Assembly (NCBI RefSeq): GCF_000307875.1
Contig: NZ_AJLS01000127.1
Span: 1 to 64,000 of the forward strand
Length of the DNA stretch: 64,000 nt
Source of the DNA: Neobacillus bataviensis LMG 21833
GTDB lineage: Bacteria > Bacillota > Bacilli > Bacillales > Cytobacillaceae
Reading direction: 5' to 3'
This document shows positions 40,102 through 49,395 of this stretch, in pieces. The first letter of the stretch is position 1. Each line of letters opens with the position of its first letter. Made by a program: the position numbers and the translations under genes. A model generated the notes under the pieces. The model was not told where the DNA came from, did no database searches, and saw only the letters and a program-made list of their open reading frames with translations.

Positions 40102-41451
40102 TTACACTTCTCTGCGCATCGCCTTTAATACATCAACTTTTGTTGCTCGTTGTGCCGGACGGTATCCTGAAAGAATGGTCACCCCAAAACAAATAACCAC
40201 ACAGATGATTGGCAAAACAAGCGGAATCTCACTAAATGTGATATTCATTTCAGTCTCCTGACCGAAAGCCTGTTTAATAATTAGCGGAATGGCGAAATTG
40301 ACGGCGAAACTAATACCATAAGATACAATTGTACCGATAAAAGCCCCAATCAAGCCAATATAACTGCTTTCAAGCAGGAAAATCCGCTTAATCGTTTTTG
40401 GACTGGCTCCTATTGCTTTCATAATCCCAATATCCGGCGCCCGCTCCGTTACTGCCATGGTCATCGTATTATAGATACCAATTGAGGCAATGAGAATGGC
40501 GATCGTTCCGATAAAAATTAACCCGGCTTTTGCAATCAAAAAGACCATATTAACTTCCTTCAATTCGTTCACAACGGAATAGGTCGCATATTTCTTTTTT
40601 GTTAATTGATCAGAAATACTCTGGACGGCCTCCATATTTTTCGCATAAATCTTTACATCATCATAAGAATTTTCATGGACATTTAGATCCTTCGGTACTT
40701 CACTATTTGCATCTAATATGTATCCCTTAGGAGTCCCCGTAAAATCTTCAATCTCCTTTAACGTCTGATCCGAAATAAAGACACTTCGATCTTCAGCCCA
40801 TACCTTAGTTGGCTTTTTAGAAATTCCGACGACTGTCAAAGGAATTATTTTTTCCACTTGTTTGCCTTCTTTAAACTGCATAACCGTTAATTCAATCTTT
40901 TCGCCAATTAAATGACCCGTATAGCGATACTCCGCATTGATTTTTCCCTTTTCATCAAACATATCATCTGGGGCATCCTTAAGAGCTAGATTAAGCGGAA
41001 AATTATAGCCAATCACTATTTCATCCTTACTTTTTGGCAAGCGCCCCTTTGATAGTTCAAACCCAGCTTTCACTTCTGATGGAAAGTTTGCCACAAACGT
41101 TTCCGTTGGTTCTTGATAATTCCCAATCGAATAGGTGCTGCCCTGCTGTAGCATTTTTCGTCTGGTAACCGCTTTTACATCCTTGAGCTTTTCAAATTTA
41201 TGGACATCCTTCTCGTCTAGAGGCCGGAACCCGCCTTGTTCATTAATTTCTTGACCATGGACATCAATTTGCGTGATCACCCTGCGCTCGGTAATTTCCT
41301 TCACCACCGATTTCTGTAAGCCAAAGCCAACGGAGGCAAGAACAATAAGAAACGCACAGCCCATTGCTGTAGCGAGAATCGTCATAAACACTCTCGTTCT
41401 ATTTTTCTGCATATTTTGACGAACAAAGCGGAATTGGTCTTTTAACTTCAT
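40102..41451 (-). CDS. ABC transporter permease, MacB/FtsX type
   Basis: The 449-residue protein has one N-terminal membrane segment (about 18-40), a large extracytoplasmic MacB-like core domain (about 45-300) and three C-terminal membrane segments with the FtsX signature (APDIGIMKAIGASPKTI near 345). This topology is that of mechanotransmission ABC proteins that drive extrusion or sensing of peptides and lipids. It resembles the Bacillus YclI type by memory. It overlaps its ATPase gene by four bases. Confidence 0.9.
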   Translation of the reverse strand: MKLKDQFRFVRQNMQKNRTRVFMTILATAMGCAFLIVLASVGFGLQKSVVKEITERRVITQIDVHGQEINEQGGFRPLDEKDVHKFEKLKDVKAVTRRKMLQQGSTYSIGNYQEPTETFVANFPSEVKAGFELSKGRLPKSKDEIVIGYNFPLNLALKDAPDDMFDEKGKINAEYRYTGHLIGEKIELTVMQFKEGKQVEKIIPLTVVGISKKPTKVWAEDRSVFISDQTLKEIEDFTGTPKGYILDANSEVPKDLNVHENSYDDVKIYAKNMEAVQSISDQLTKKKYATYSVVNELKEVNMVFLIAKAGLIFIGTIAILIASIGIYNTMTMAVTERAPDIGIMKAIGASPKTIKRIFLLESSYIGLIGAFIGTIVSYGISFAVNFAIPLIIKQAFGQETEMNITFSEIPLVLPIICVVICFGVTILSGYRPAQRATKVDVLKAMRREV

Positions 41452-42137
41452 ACCAGCACCTCCTTAACAATGCGGCCATCTCTTAATTCAATCTTGCGGT
41501 TCCCGATTTCCGCCACCTTATCATCATGAGTAATGATCAAAAATGTGATACCCCAATCCCGGTTCAGTTCCTGGATGAATTCTAGTAATTCTTCTTCTGT
41601 TTCACTATCCAGACTCCCAGTCGGTTCATCGGCAAGAATGATTGGCGGATTGACAATTAAAGCACGGGCGATACTGACCCGCTGCTGCTGTCCCCCTGAT
41701 AACTCCCCGGGGTAGTGATCCTGATAATCTAGTAATCCCACTTTCTTCAACATTATTTCGGTTTGCTTTTTTCTTTCATTCTGGTTAACCCCTTTTAAGA
41801 TCAAAGGAAGTTCAACATTTTGAAAAGCGGTCATACTCGGGATCAATTGAAAGCTTTGAAAAATAAAGCCCAAGTTTTTTATCCGAAAATCCGCAAATTT
41901 CGTTTCATTTAGATCGGTTACTTTTTCCCCGCTAATCCATATTTCCCCTTCTTTTGGATGGATAAAACCGCTGACAAGATTTAAAAGTGTCGATTTCCCC
42001 GACCCGCTTCTGCCGACAATGGTAACAATTTCTCCTTTTTCAACTGTAAAAGAAATATCCGCTAGTACCGGAATAATCGTCTGTCTTCCTTTTTTTCCAA
42101 TGACAAAATCATGACGTAAGTTTTTAATTGTAATCAT
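41448..42137 (-). CDS. ABC transporter ATP-binding protein, LolD/MacB type
   Basis: The 229-residue ATPase has Walker A GRSGSGKST (about 38-46), Q-loop FQSF, signature LSGGQQQRVSIARAL, and Walker B PIILADEPTGSLD. It forms a two-gene operon with the FtsX-type permease downstream (ATGA overlap). No substrate-binding or adaptor protein is encoded next to it, and no two-component system of the bacitracin type, so its role is unassigned. Confidence 0.93.
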   Translation of the reverse strand: MITIKNLRHDFVIGKKGRQTIIPVLADISFTVEKGEIVTIVGRSGSGKSTLLNLVSGFIHPKEGEIWISGEKVTDLNETKFADFRIKNLGFIFQSFQLIPSMTAFQNVELPLILKGVNQNERKKQTEIMLKKVGLLDYQDHYPGELSGGQQQRVSIARALIVNPPIILADEPTGSLDSETEEELLEFIQELNRDWGITFLIITHDDKVAEIGNRKIELRDGRIVKEVLV

Positions 42138-42314
42138 TTTTTCCTCCTGCTCCCAATCACTTCACCTTATTAGACGTAACAAATTTCTACGACCCCTACA
42201 GTTTTTTTAAAAATCCCTCAAAAATATTTAAAAAAACAGTTTTGTTGGTCTTTTTCTACCAGAAAATTTATAATAGATGAAGCGAAAATTTCTTTTTAAT
42301 AGTCAGGAGATAAC

Positions 42315-44417
42315 ATGGAGAAATTACACCCATTTAGGGATATGATTGTTCGTTTCTGGAAAAAGAGACATCTAACACAAATCATCTTATTATTACTGCT
42401 TGTCGTTGTATTAGGTACCATCCTTTATTTTGGCTGGCTGGCAACAAGGGCAAATGTGGAATCTTTGAAGGAAGGCCTTAGCCAGCCGACAGTCATTTAT
42501 GATCATGATGGAAAAGTGGCCAGTAATGTTGCCACCAATCGGACGAAAGGCGTGAAAATCGAGGAATTGCCGAAATATGTTCCACATGCAGTTGTCGCAA
42601 TTGAAGATGAGCGTTTTTATGAACATAGTGGTTTTGATGTAAAGGGAATTGCCCGTGCCTTTTTTGGCAACTTATTTGCCGGAAGGGTTACTGGAGGCGG
42701 CAGCACATTAACACAGCAGTTAACCAAAAACGCCATGCTCTCACCGGAACGCACCTATAAGCGAAAAGCAGAGGAATTATTTTTAGCGGTAAAAATCGAA
42801 AAGGTTTATACAAAAGATGAAATTTTGCAAATGTATATCAACCAGGTTTATTTTGGCAGCAATTCTTGGGGCATTAGCAGCGCTTCGAAAAAATATTTTA
42901 ACAAAAATATTCAAGATGTCTCGATAAGTGAGGCGGCGATGCTAGCAGGACTCCTGCATGCACCGAACTACCTGAACCCTTATAAAAACTATGACTTGGC
43001 TATGAAACGACGAAACGTTGTTTTAGGGAAGATGAAAGAGCTTGGCTTTATTTCTGCCCCGGAGTACAATATGGCGAAAAATGAAAAAATTCGTCTAGAA
43101 GATGGCGGCGGCAGTTTTGTGGAGCGGAAATATCCCTATTATGTGGATGCTGTTTTAAATGAGGCCATTTCTAAATTTGGAGTTACTCAAGAGGAAATCT
43201 TAACAAGAGGATATCAAATCTATACCGAATTGGATCAAAACCTGCAAACAGGACTTGAAAAAGTATATAGTAATAACTCCCTGTTCCCAAGAGGAAAAGG
43301 AAATACATTAGTTCAAAGCGGATCGGTTCTTATGGATCCTGCTTCAGGTGGTGTGCGGGCGCTTGTCGGCGGCAGGGGTGAGCATATGTTCCGTGGCTTT
43401 AACCGCGCGACCCAATTACAGGCACAGCCTGGCTCAGCGATTAAACCGCTTGCTGTCTATACACCTGCCCTTGAAAATGGCTATACCTATTCTTCTGAAC
43501 TTGTCGATGAACCAACTTCTTTCGGGAATTATAAACCAGAGAATTTTTCGAAAACGTTCCAAGGAAAAGTTCAAATGTATAAGGCACTTGAGGAATCGCT
43601 AAATGTTCCAGCGGTTTGGCTGTTAAATGAAATTGGGTTAGATAAGGGATTGGATTCGTTAAGCCGCTTTGGCATCCCGACGGTAAAAGAAGACAAGAAT
43701 CTGGCCATCGCCCTTGGCGGCATGAGTAAAGGGGTTTCTCCACTGCAAATGGCGAATGCCTTTACGACCTTTCCAAATGGAGGAAAGCGACAGGATCAAC
43801 ACTTAATTACCAAAATCGTCGGTCCGACCGGTAAAATCATCGCGGAACGTAAAGCGAAAACAACCAAGGTTACGTCCAAAAAGGTCACAGACGAAATGAC
43901 ATCCATGCTATTGAATGTTGTGGAATCAGGAACTGGCAAGCGGGCACAAATCCCTGGGGTGCAACTTGCTGGAAAAACAGGGTCAACCCAGCTTCCATTC
44001 GGAGATGTGAACGGAACGAAGGATCAGTGGATGGTCGGATATACCCCAAACATTGTTGGCGCCATCTGGATTGGCTATGATCAAACGGACAAAGAACATT
44101 ATCTGCCTAGCTCTAGCTCAGCAAATATTGTCCCGATTTTTAAAGAAATTATGAAGGAATCATTGCCATATCTTCCAAAAGAAAACTTTGATGTAGCTTC
44201 GATTAATGCCCAGCTTGCCGGTGAGGCATCGCCTAATAGCAGCATTAACGATCAGGCGAAGGAGATTGGCAAAGAATTAAATGAAAATGCCAAAAAACTT
44301 GGCTCAGCAATAAAAGAACAAGCCCCTGCGTGGAAGGAAGGCTTGAAAAATGCTTTATATACCATTGGCAAAGGGATAGATTCATTGGTGGGAAAAGTGA
44401 AAAGTTTAGGAGAATAG
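42315..44417 (+). CDS. Class A penicillin-binding protein (transglycosylase-transpeptidase)
   Basis: The 700-residue protein has a membrane anchor (about 20-42). A GT51 glycosyltransferase domain (about 65-240) carries the catalytic Glu in AIEDERFYEHSGFD and GGGSTLTQQLTKN. The transpeptidase domain (about 330-640) has the nucleophile SAIK motif, SLN in EESLNVPA, and KTG in GKTGSTQ. It polymerises and cross-links peptidoglycan outside the membrane. The length and layout resemble B. subtilis PbpF/PbpG, which act in sporulation, but I cannot choose between them. The polar C-terminal tail is Asn/Lys-rich. CAGGAG precedes the ATG. Confidence 0.94.
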   Translation: MEKLHPFRDMIVRFWKKRHLTQIILLLLLVVVLGTILYFGWLATRANVESLKEGLSQPTVIYDHDGKVASNVATNRTKGVKIEELPKYVPHAVVAIEDERFYEHSGFDVKGIARAFFGNLFAGRVTGGGSTLTQQLTKNAMLSPERTYKRKAEELFLAVKIEKVYTKDEILQMYINQVYFGSNSWGISSASKKYFNKNIQDVSISEAAMLAGLLHAPNYLNPYKNYDLAMKRRNVVLGKMKELGFISAPEYNMAKNEKIRLEDGGGSFVERKYPYYVDAVLNEAISKFGVTQEEILTRGYQIYTELDQNLQTGLEKVYSNNSLFPRGKGNTLVQSGSVLMDPASGGVRALVGGRGEHMFRGFNRATQLQAQPGSAIKPLAVYTPALENGYTYSSELVDEPTSFGNYKPENFSKTFQGKVQMYKALEESLNVPAVWLLNEIGLDKGLDSLSRFGIPTVKEDKNLAIALGGMSKGVSPLQMANAFTTFPNGGKRQDQHLITKIVGPTGKIIAERKAKTTKVTSKKVTDEMTSMLLNVVESGTGKRAQIPGVQLAGKTGSTQLPFGDVNGTKDQWMVGYTPNIVGAIWIGYDQTDKEHYLPSSSSANIVPIFKEIMKESLPYLPKENFDVASINAQLAGEASPNSSINDQAKEIGKELNENAKKLGSAIKEQAPAWKEGLKNALYTIGKGIDSLVGKVKSLGE

Positions 44418-44446
44418 CACGCTTTATTGCGTGCTATTCTATTTTT
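44412..44446. terminator. Terminator between pbp gene and cobalamin operon
   Basis: GAATAGCACGC and GCGTGCTATTC form a perfect 11-bp stem with a TTTATT loop, followed on + by TATTTTTATTT. It also overlaps the end of the last cobalamin gene on the other strand. Confidence 0.85.
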
Positions 44447-45147
44447 ATTTGATGAAAAAAATCCCCTGCAAGCTTTCTTACTTGTTCTTCATGATTGGCA
44501 TCATAAACAACAATAAAGCATGTAGCAGGACCTGAAGATTTTAACAAATCTATGTTTGTGGTGATCATTTCCGCTGTAAACTTTTTTTTGGCGAAGATTT
44601 GATACAATTCAGATAAGACTCCTTTTGAGCCAACAGGCCATATCATCGCATCATCTAGATTATTGATATCTTGAAAAACTGAAAGAGGAACAATATCATC
44701 AGATTGGGTAATCACTTCAGGGCCAACTAATGGCAATCCAATTACGGCTACATTCAAATGGTTTGAGAACAATAACTCAGTCCTTTTATCGAGATATTTT
44801 CGGCCAAGCACCATTAATCCAACTGCCGATTGCAGCATAATAAAGTTACTTTCCGTGCTCCCTGTTATGGAAATATCCTTTAATCCAAGTTCCTTTACTC
44901 CTTTTTGGATGCCTTGTAAAAGCTCTTCCCATGGTTCGTTACCGCAAAAGTTGTGGAGAACTACAGACATGGGCTGCCCCCCTGCTGCCATACATTCCAT
45001 GACGGCAACTCTAAATGAATAATAGGCAACCGTTTCGTATGGGACGTGGACAATGTCCTGTTCCTTCATTCCTATCGCACCGCTATTATCACAAGCAATC
45101 ATAAGTGACTCCTCACCATTAATAGGAATGGTTATAATATCCCTCAT
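44434..45147 (-). CDS. cblS: Alpha-ribazole kinase CblS (PurM/AIRS-like)
   Basis: The 237-residue protein has an AIR-synthase-like (PurM/ThiL) fold: an N-terminal DNSGAIGMKEQD with the metal-binding Asp near 20, and GSTESNFIMLQSAVGLMVLG near 95-115. In Geobacillus kaustophilus a protein of this type, CblS, phosphorylates alpha-ribazole, which CblT imports, so the lower ligand of cobalamin is salvaged. The gene directly after a CblT-like transporter gene (ATGA overlap) and inside a cobalamin operon fits that role. It is the last gene of the operon. Confidence 0.8.
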   Translation of the reverse strand: MRDIITIPINGEESLMIACDNSGAIGMKEQDIVHVPYETVAYYSFRVAVMECMAAGGQPMSVVLHNFCGNEPWEELLQGIQKGVKELGLKDISITGSTESNFIMLQSAVGLMVLGRKYLDKRTELLFSNHLNVAVIGLPLVGPEVITQSDDIVPLSVFQDINNLDDAMIWPVGSKGVLSELYQIFAKKKFTAEMITTNIDLLKSSGPATCFIVVYDANHEEQVRKLAGDFFHQIKIE

Positions 45148-45638
45148 TGTTTTGCCTCATTCTTAATGAATTGATTTGAAAACAGAGACGCTAGTCGTGG
45201 AATAGCCATTAAGGTAATTCCTGTATTTATGATCGAACCAATTAGCAAGGAAGGGACAATCGCCAAAAAAAAGCCTTTATTCATAAAAAAAATAAACGGG
45301 ATTGGTGCTACAATGGCATTCCCAACGATAAAGAGTGCAGCTGCTAAAAACTTTTTGCTGTTTTTATAAAGATTTCCAAAAATCCACACAAGCACCGCCA
45401 TTTCCGCTGCAATTAAAAAGTGCATGGGACCTAATGGAAACCCGCTTAAAACAGCTGACAATAAATGACCGAATGCAGCCACCATTGCTCCAGCACCGCT
45501 GCTAAGTAAGACTGCAGCCAAAAGGGCTGGAAAGGCATCCAATGCCACACTGCCAACAATTGCGGGAATCTTTAACGCAGCCCCGACAACAGACAATGCA
45601 ATGAACATAGCGAGCCAGCTTACAAATTTACCCTTCAT
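45144..45638 (-). CDS. cblT: Alpha-ribazole transporter CblT (ECF S-component-like)
   Basis: The 164-residue membrane protein has about five helices (starting KFVSWLAMFIALSVVGAALKIPAI) and resembles ECF-type S components. In Geobacillus and Listeria the CblT protein next to CblS takes up alpha-ribazole. No ECF energising genes lie nearby, so it either uses a shared ECF module or works alone. The ATG follows the pduO stop directly, with the ribosome binding site AAGGAGG inside pduO. Confidence 0.8.
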   Translation of the reverse strand: MKGKFVSWLAMFIALSVVGAALKIPAIVGSVALDAFPALLAAVLLSSGAGAMVAAFGHLLSAVLSGFPLGPMHFLIAAEMAVLVWIFGNLYKNSKKFLAAALFIVGNAIVAPIPFIFFMNKGFFLAIVPSLLIGSIINTGITLMAIPRLASLFSNQFIKNEAKQ

Positions 45639-46223
45639 CTACTTTTCCTCCTTGCGCTTCCCATCCCTAAACACTTTAGCACTGCGCACATATTCTACAT
45701 CACCCACATGTAGTCGGTGGTTAATGACCCTGGCCAAAGCAAAGAAATAATCTGATAGGCGATTTAAATATTGCAAGGCAATTTCAGGCGTTTTTGGGTC
45801 TACCTTTACTAGTTTTACAACCAATCTTTCAGCTCTCCTTGTAACCGTTCTAGCAATATGAATGGATGCTGAAGGCTTCGTACCACCAGGTAAAATAAAA
45901 CGCTCCAGTTCTTTAGCCTCTGCAATATATTCATCAATTTTTTGTTCTAGGTAGTCAATCGATTCCTGATGAAGCTTTAACTCCCGTTTTTCCGTAACAT
46001 TTGCAAGGTCGCCCCCGCAATCAAATAATTCATGTTGAATTTTTTCAAGATCAACGAGCACATCTTTGAAGATTTCCTGATCAAGTTCTTGGATTGCCTG
46101 CCCGACAAAACAGTTTACTTCATCAACAGTACCGTATGCTTCAACCCTCGTATCATCTTTATCTACCCTGCCGCCAATGATACTTGTTTTTCCTTTGTCA
46201 CCTGTTCTTGTATAAATCCTCAT
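45639..46223 (-). CDS. pduO: Cob(I)alamin adenosyltransferase, PduO type
   Basis: The 194-residue enzyme transfers the 5'-deoxyadenosyl group of ATP to the Co(I) corrinoid. It has the PduO N-terminal ATP-binding signature RIYTRTGDKGKTSIIGG, VEAYGTVDEVN near 28-38, and the C-terminal RTVTRRAERLVVKL and YLNRLSDYFFALAR. Adenosylation precedes nucleotide loop assembly, so the enzyme supplies adenosylated cobinamide to CbiB and CobU in this operon. Confidence 0.95.
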   Translation of the reverse strand: MRIYTRTGDKGKTSIIGGRVDKDDTRVEAYGTVDEVNCFVGQAIQELDQEIFKDVLVDLEKIQHELFDCGGDLANVTEKRELKLHQESIDYLEQKIDEYIAEAKELERFILPGGTKPSASIHIARTVTRRAERLVVKLVKVDPKTPEIALQYLNRLSDYFFALARVINHRLHVGDVEYVRSAKVFRDGKRKEEK

Positions 46224-46237
46224 TTCATTTTCCCCCT

Positions 46238-46672
46238 TTATTTAATTGTTTGGTTTATTCCATACCATACGACATCGACTTTATCTGATTTAGCCGCTAG
46301 ATCCTGATAGGCCCACCCTGTTACATCGCGCCATACCCTATTTTCTTTTTCCACTGGGACAATTCCTTTTGTTATATCAGTCCCAATCACAATCAATTTT
46401 CGTCCTGCCTCTGCCTTTTCCCATGAAATCCAAGTATCTAAGCATCTGTTCCAAATTTCACGGCAGCGGTCAACCTCATATTGCTTCGTTAACTCTTTTA
46501 ACCATAACTCAATTCCCTCAAGAACGACCTCAGCATGGTTGTTTTCTGGTAATTCGAAGGGTAGTGGAAAACAGTTATAGGCGGATAACCATTGTTCCTG
46601 CCTTTCAACATAAAAGTTCCTTTTTACCCATGCCCTTTTGCCATTAAAGGCACCTCCAGTAATGAAGTGCAT
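46238..46672 (-). CDS. Short CobU-like protein with degenerate P-loop
   Basis: The 144-residue protein resembles CobU only at its ends: MHFITGGAFNGKRAWV recalls the CobU P-loop (GGxRSGKS), and the C-terminal half (GTDITKGIVPVEKENRVWRDVTGWAYQDLA) recalls the CobU segment after the strand VSNEVG. The P-loop Ser/Thr is replaced by Arg and the guanylylated His region is absent. It overlaps the cobC gene by 49 bases and has GGGGGG before its ATG. A complete cobU lies 2.2 kb upstream in the same operon, so this is probably a non-catalytic or altered paralogue. Confidence 0.7.
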   Translation of the reverse strand: MHFITGGAFNGKRAWVKRNFYVERQEQWLSAYNCFPLPFELPENNHAEVVLEGIELWLKELTKQYEVDRCREIWNRCLDTWISWEKAEAGRKLIVIGTDITKGIVPVEKENRVWRDVTGWAYQDLAAKSDKVDVVWYGINQTIK

Positions 46673-47235
46673 CGTCTATCCCCCCTTAGGGCTTCTCTCG
46701 AAAAAACAAGTTCAATCCCTTGATCATGTCGCGCCTGGAAGCTCCAAAAGTCTTTCACTTCCGGTGCATATTTAGATAATAGGTATCTGATGGCTCCACC
46801 GTGGGTGATAACCGCACAGCTTTTTAGCTCGTGAGAAAGAATTATTTCAAGCATCTTATTCCAGCCAGCCTGAACCCTGCTAGTAAACTCGTAAAAAGAT
46901 TCACCTTTAGGCGGAAGAACATTCTCAGGATCTGCTAACCATTGGCAATAGCGTTTGTTTTCCTTTAACTCCTCGTATGTTTGCCCTTCCCATTCACCGA
47001 AATTCATTTCTCGCAGCTCCGATAATAAAACTGGATATCTATTCGGAAATAATAGTTCAGAGGTAGAAATACATCTTTGTAAATCACTACTAAAGTAGGA
47101 CTCATAGCGTTTTGTTGTCGACATTTCCATTGATTCAGCGGTTAATGGAGAATCATTCCATCCTAAATAGGCTTTCCTCTTGTTTTCTTCTGTTAGGCCA
47201 TGACGAAATAATGCAATAACCACACGGTCATCCAC
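46624..47235 (-). CDS. cobC: Alpha-ribazole-5'-phosphate phosphatase-like histidine phosphatase
   Basis: The protein of about 203 residues has the RHG phosphohistidine motif ([12 protein letters not shown]) near residue 10, the conserved MNFGEWEG segment near 72-79, and THGGAIRYLL near 145 with the second catalytic His. In a cobalamin operon this histidine phosphatase is best read as CobC, which removes the phosphate from alpha-ribazole phosphate or from cobalamin-5'-phosphate. The start is uncertain: the GTG at 47235 lies inside cobS and has no clear ribosome binding site; another GTG is four codons later. Confidence 0.85.
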   Translation of the reverse strand: MDDRVVIALFRHGLTEENKRKAYLGWNDSPLTAESMEMSTTKRYESYFSSDLQRCISTSELLFPNRYPVLLSELREMNFGEWEGQTYEELKENKRYCQWLADPENVLPPKGESFYEFTSRVQAGWNKMLEIILSHELKSCAVITHGGAIRYLLSKYAPEVKDFWSFQARHDQGIELVFSREALRGDRRCTSLLEVPLMAKGHG

Positions 47236-47984
47236 AGGATAAACTCAGTCCCTTCCACAGTAGCACCTAATACATCACCCGTAATCCCGCCAAACCATTT
47301 CAAGGCATTACGGCGGCAAAAGAATAGGCAACCGGCAGGAGCCAAAATGAATAAGCCCACACTGTAATAATCTTTAATCATTACCATGACTGGAAACAGA
47401 AAGCCAACAAGGTATAAAGGATATATCCATAAAACCTTTGGCTTTGCTGCACTTTGGAACAATGAGCCCAGCCCTTCATTTTTAGCTGACTTTACCGTTA
47501 ACAGCAGGACACCCATGACAGTTTTGCTTAAAAAGGGGATTCCCATAATAAAGATATAAGTTATGTATTCAACATTTACTGTAGCTTCATAAATAAATAA
47601 AAACCGGCAGCTTAATAAAACGACGAGTGATAGTACGCCAAAGGCCCCTGTTCTAGGATCCTTCATTATTTCTAGTCTTTTCTCTACATTTTGGTAGGAA
47701 AAGTAGGCATCACTCGCATCCATCCAGCCATCCAGATGAATTCCCCCAGTCAGTAGAATCGTTGCCAGCCAAAGCACGAAAGCAACAGCTAAATGAGAAA
47801 ATGGAGTAAATTCATGAACAACATACAATAGACCAGCATAGATTGCCCCTTGAAAAAGACCTAGAAGTGGAAATGTTTGCACTGCCTTTCTAAGATGTTC
47901 CTTATCCATCGGTAATTCAAAAGGAAGCGGCAGTGCTGTGAAAAATTGACAGTTGATCAAGAATCCTTTAAAGAATTTAATCAT
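47193..47984 (-). CDS. cobS: Adenosylcobinamide-GDP ribazoletransferase
   Basis: The 263-residue membrane enzyme joins adenosylcobinamide-GDP and alpha-ribazole(-phosphate), the last assembly step. The start [21 protein letters not shown] and the motif [17 protein letters not shown] near residue 75-90 (metal-binding Asp residues) are diagnostic. About six membrane segments follow. It overlaps the end of the CobQ-like gene by four bases and the start of cobC by 43. Confidence 0.95.
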   Translation of the reverse strand: MIKFFKGFLINCQFFTALPLPFELPMDKEHLRKAVQTFPLLGLFQGAIYAGLLYVVHEFTPFSHLAVAFVLWLATILLTGGIHLDGWMDASDAYFSYQNVEKRLEIMKDPRTGAFGVLSLVVLLSCRFLFIYEATVNVEYITYIFIMGIPFLSKTVMGVLLLTVKSAKNEGLGSLFQSAAKPKVLWIYPLYLVGFLFPVMVMIKDYYSVGLFILAPAGCLFFCRRNALKWFGGITGDVLGATVEGTEFILWMTVWLLHYFVMA

Positions 47985-48826
47985 CTTCTTTCACTTTGAT
48001 ATATGATTTCTTTAAGAAGCTCCCATTTTAGGTGACGTTTCATTTCAGCAGCAAGGTTCTCATATCTTTCATCTGTTTTATCTTGTTCAATTATAATTTC
48101 TGATACATTTGATAATGAATCCTCCACTTCAATCATATGATTTTCGATAAACGGTAAAACACCTAAGATGGGAATGCCTGTTTTTTCCTCAATCAGTTTC
48201 ACTCCATCTTCGAATAACGAGATGTCTCCGCGGAATTTATTTATGATGATCCCTTTTACTCTTTGTCTCTCATCAGGTTTTAATAGATCAAGTGTGCCAA
48301 TAATACTTGCAAAAACTCCGCCACGGTCAATATCTGCTACTAGCACCACTGGGACATCGGCCATTTCCGCAACCCTCATATTGACCAATTCGCGATCGTT
48401 CAAATTTAGTTCAACTGGACTGCCAGCCCCTTCGATGACCACCATCTCATATTCATGTTCAATTTGATTCAGGGATTTCTTAATTACCTCAATCCCCCTT
48501 TCATAAAATTGTTCACGGTATTCCTTTCCCGAAAACGTTTCAATTGTTTTCCCTAGAAAGATCACCTCTGCGTTCTGTTCAGTTCTTGGTTTTAATAGAA
48601 TTGGGTTCATCCAAACCTGGGGTCGGATGCGGGCGGCTTCCGCTTGAATTGCTTGCGCTCTGCTAATCTCTTTTCCGTCACAAATATAACAAGAGAAATT
48701 TGACATGTTTTGCGATTTAAATGGCGCGACTTTTACACCCTCGTTTGCTAAAATCCGGCACAATGCCGTAACAATTAAACTTTTGCCGACATCTGAAGCA
48801 GTGCCTTGAATCATGATTCCCTTCAT
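47981..48826 (-). CDS. Cobyric acid synthase-like protein without the glutaminase domain
   Basis: The 281-residue protein matches the N-terminal, dethiobiotin-synthetase-like half of CobQ/CbiP: P-loop [60 protein letters not shown] and [15 protein letters not shown]. In full CobQ (about 500 residues) a class I glutamine amidotransferase domain follows; here the sequence passes after residue about 240 to a short helical tail ([16 protein letters not shown]) like the usual CobQ C terminus. The amidotransferase is therefore cleanly absent. It could use free ammonia or have another role, for example handling cobyrate released by CbiZ. Confidence 0.85.
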   Translation of the reverse strand: MKGIMIQGTASDVGKSLIVTALCRILANEGVKVAPFKSQNMSNFSCYICDGKEISRAQAIQAEAARIRPQVWMNPILLKPRTEQNAEVIFLGKTIETFSGKEYREQFYERGIEVIKKSLNQIEHEYEMVVIEGAGSPVELNLNDRELVNMRVAEMADVPVVLVADIDRGGVFASIIGTLDLLKPDERQRVKGIIINKFRGDISLFEDGVKLIEEKTGIPILGVLPFIENHMIEVEDSLSNVSEIIIEQDKTDERYENLAAEMKRHLKWELLKEIIYQSERR

Positions 48827-49395
48827 AGTCCCACTTCCTTCATCACGATGGGGATCCCAGCCTCTACTAAAAGAGCCCGATCCGCTTCTTTTACTAATTT
48901 TTGATGGATTTGTCCCAATAATCGTCCATATGAAAAAACGAGGTTTGTTTCCTTTAGTGACTCGTTTAAAACCTCATTACTAACAACAATCATGGCTCCC
49001 GCCCGCCTTTTTAGCGATAGAATTCCAGTTATAATAGAATCTTTGACAGATGTTAAAAAAGACTCATCCCACGTTCTTTCGCTAGAAAATAATTCATTAT
49101 TCAAGAGGGTTGTCACACAATCTAACAAAATGATATCACTCTCTGAAACCGAATCGGCTAGCCTTCCAATCTGAATGGGCTGTTCAATTGTTTTCCAACG
49201 ATATCCCCCAGCGGCCCGATCGCCCTTGTGCATGTCGACGCGTTGCTGCATTTCTGTATCTGATGGAACCCCCGTTGCCATATAGGTTAATTGTCCTCCT
49301 TTATTGCCAGCTATTTCTACTGCCAGTCTTTCAGCCAACCTGCTTTTTCCGCTTCTAACACCGCCGGTAATGAAGATTAATGATGATGACGCCAA
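48823..49395 (-). CDS. cobU: Adenosylcobinamide kinase / guanylyltransferase
   Basis: The 190-residue enzyme phosphorylates adenosylcobinamide and then transfers GMP to it. It has the P-loop [11 protein letters not shown] near residue 10, the region of the guanylylated His ([20 protein letters not shown], core MHKGDR) near 55, [11 protein letters not shown] near 92, and VSNEVLNES near 137. The start is TTG, 8 bases after GGAGGTG, within the end of cobD. It is complete, in contrast to the short paralogue at 46238. Confidence 0.94.
   Translation of the reverse strand: MASSSLIFITGGVRSGKSRLAERLAVEIAGNKGGQLTYMATGVPSDTEMQQRVDMHKGDRAAGGYRWKTIEQPIQIGRLADSVSESDIILLDCVTTLLNNELFSSERTWDESFLTSVKDSIITGILSLKRRAGAMIVVSNEVLNESLKETNLVFSYGRLLGQIHQKLVKEADRALLVEAGIPIVMKEVGL

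Noticed and set aside
48168..48467. 99-codon frame on the + strand inside the CobQ-like gene
   Set aside because: It is an antisense shadow of a clearly conserved gene, without a ribosome binding site.
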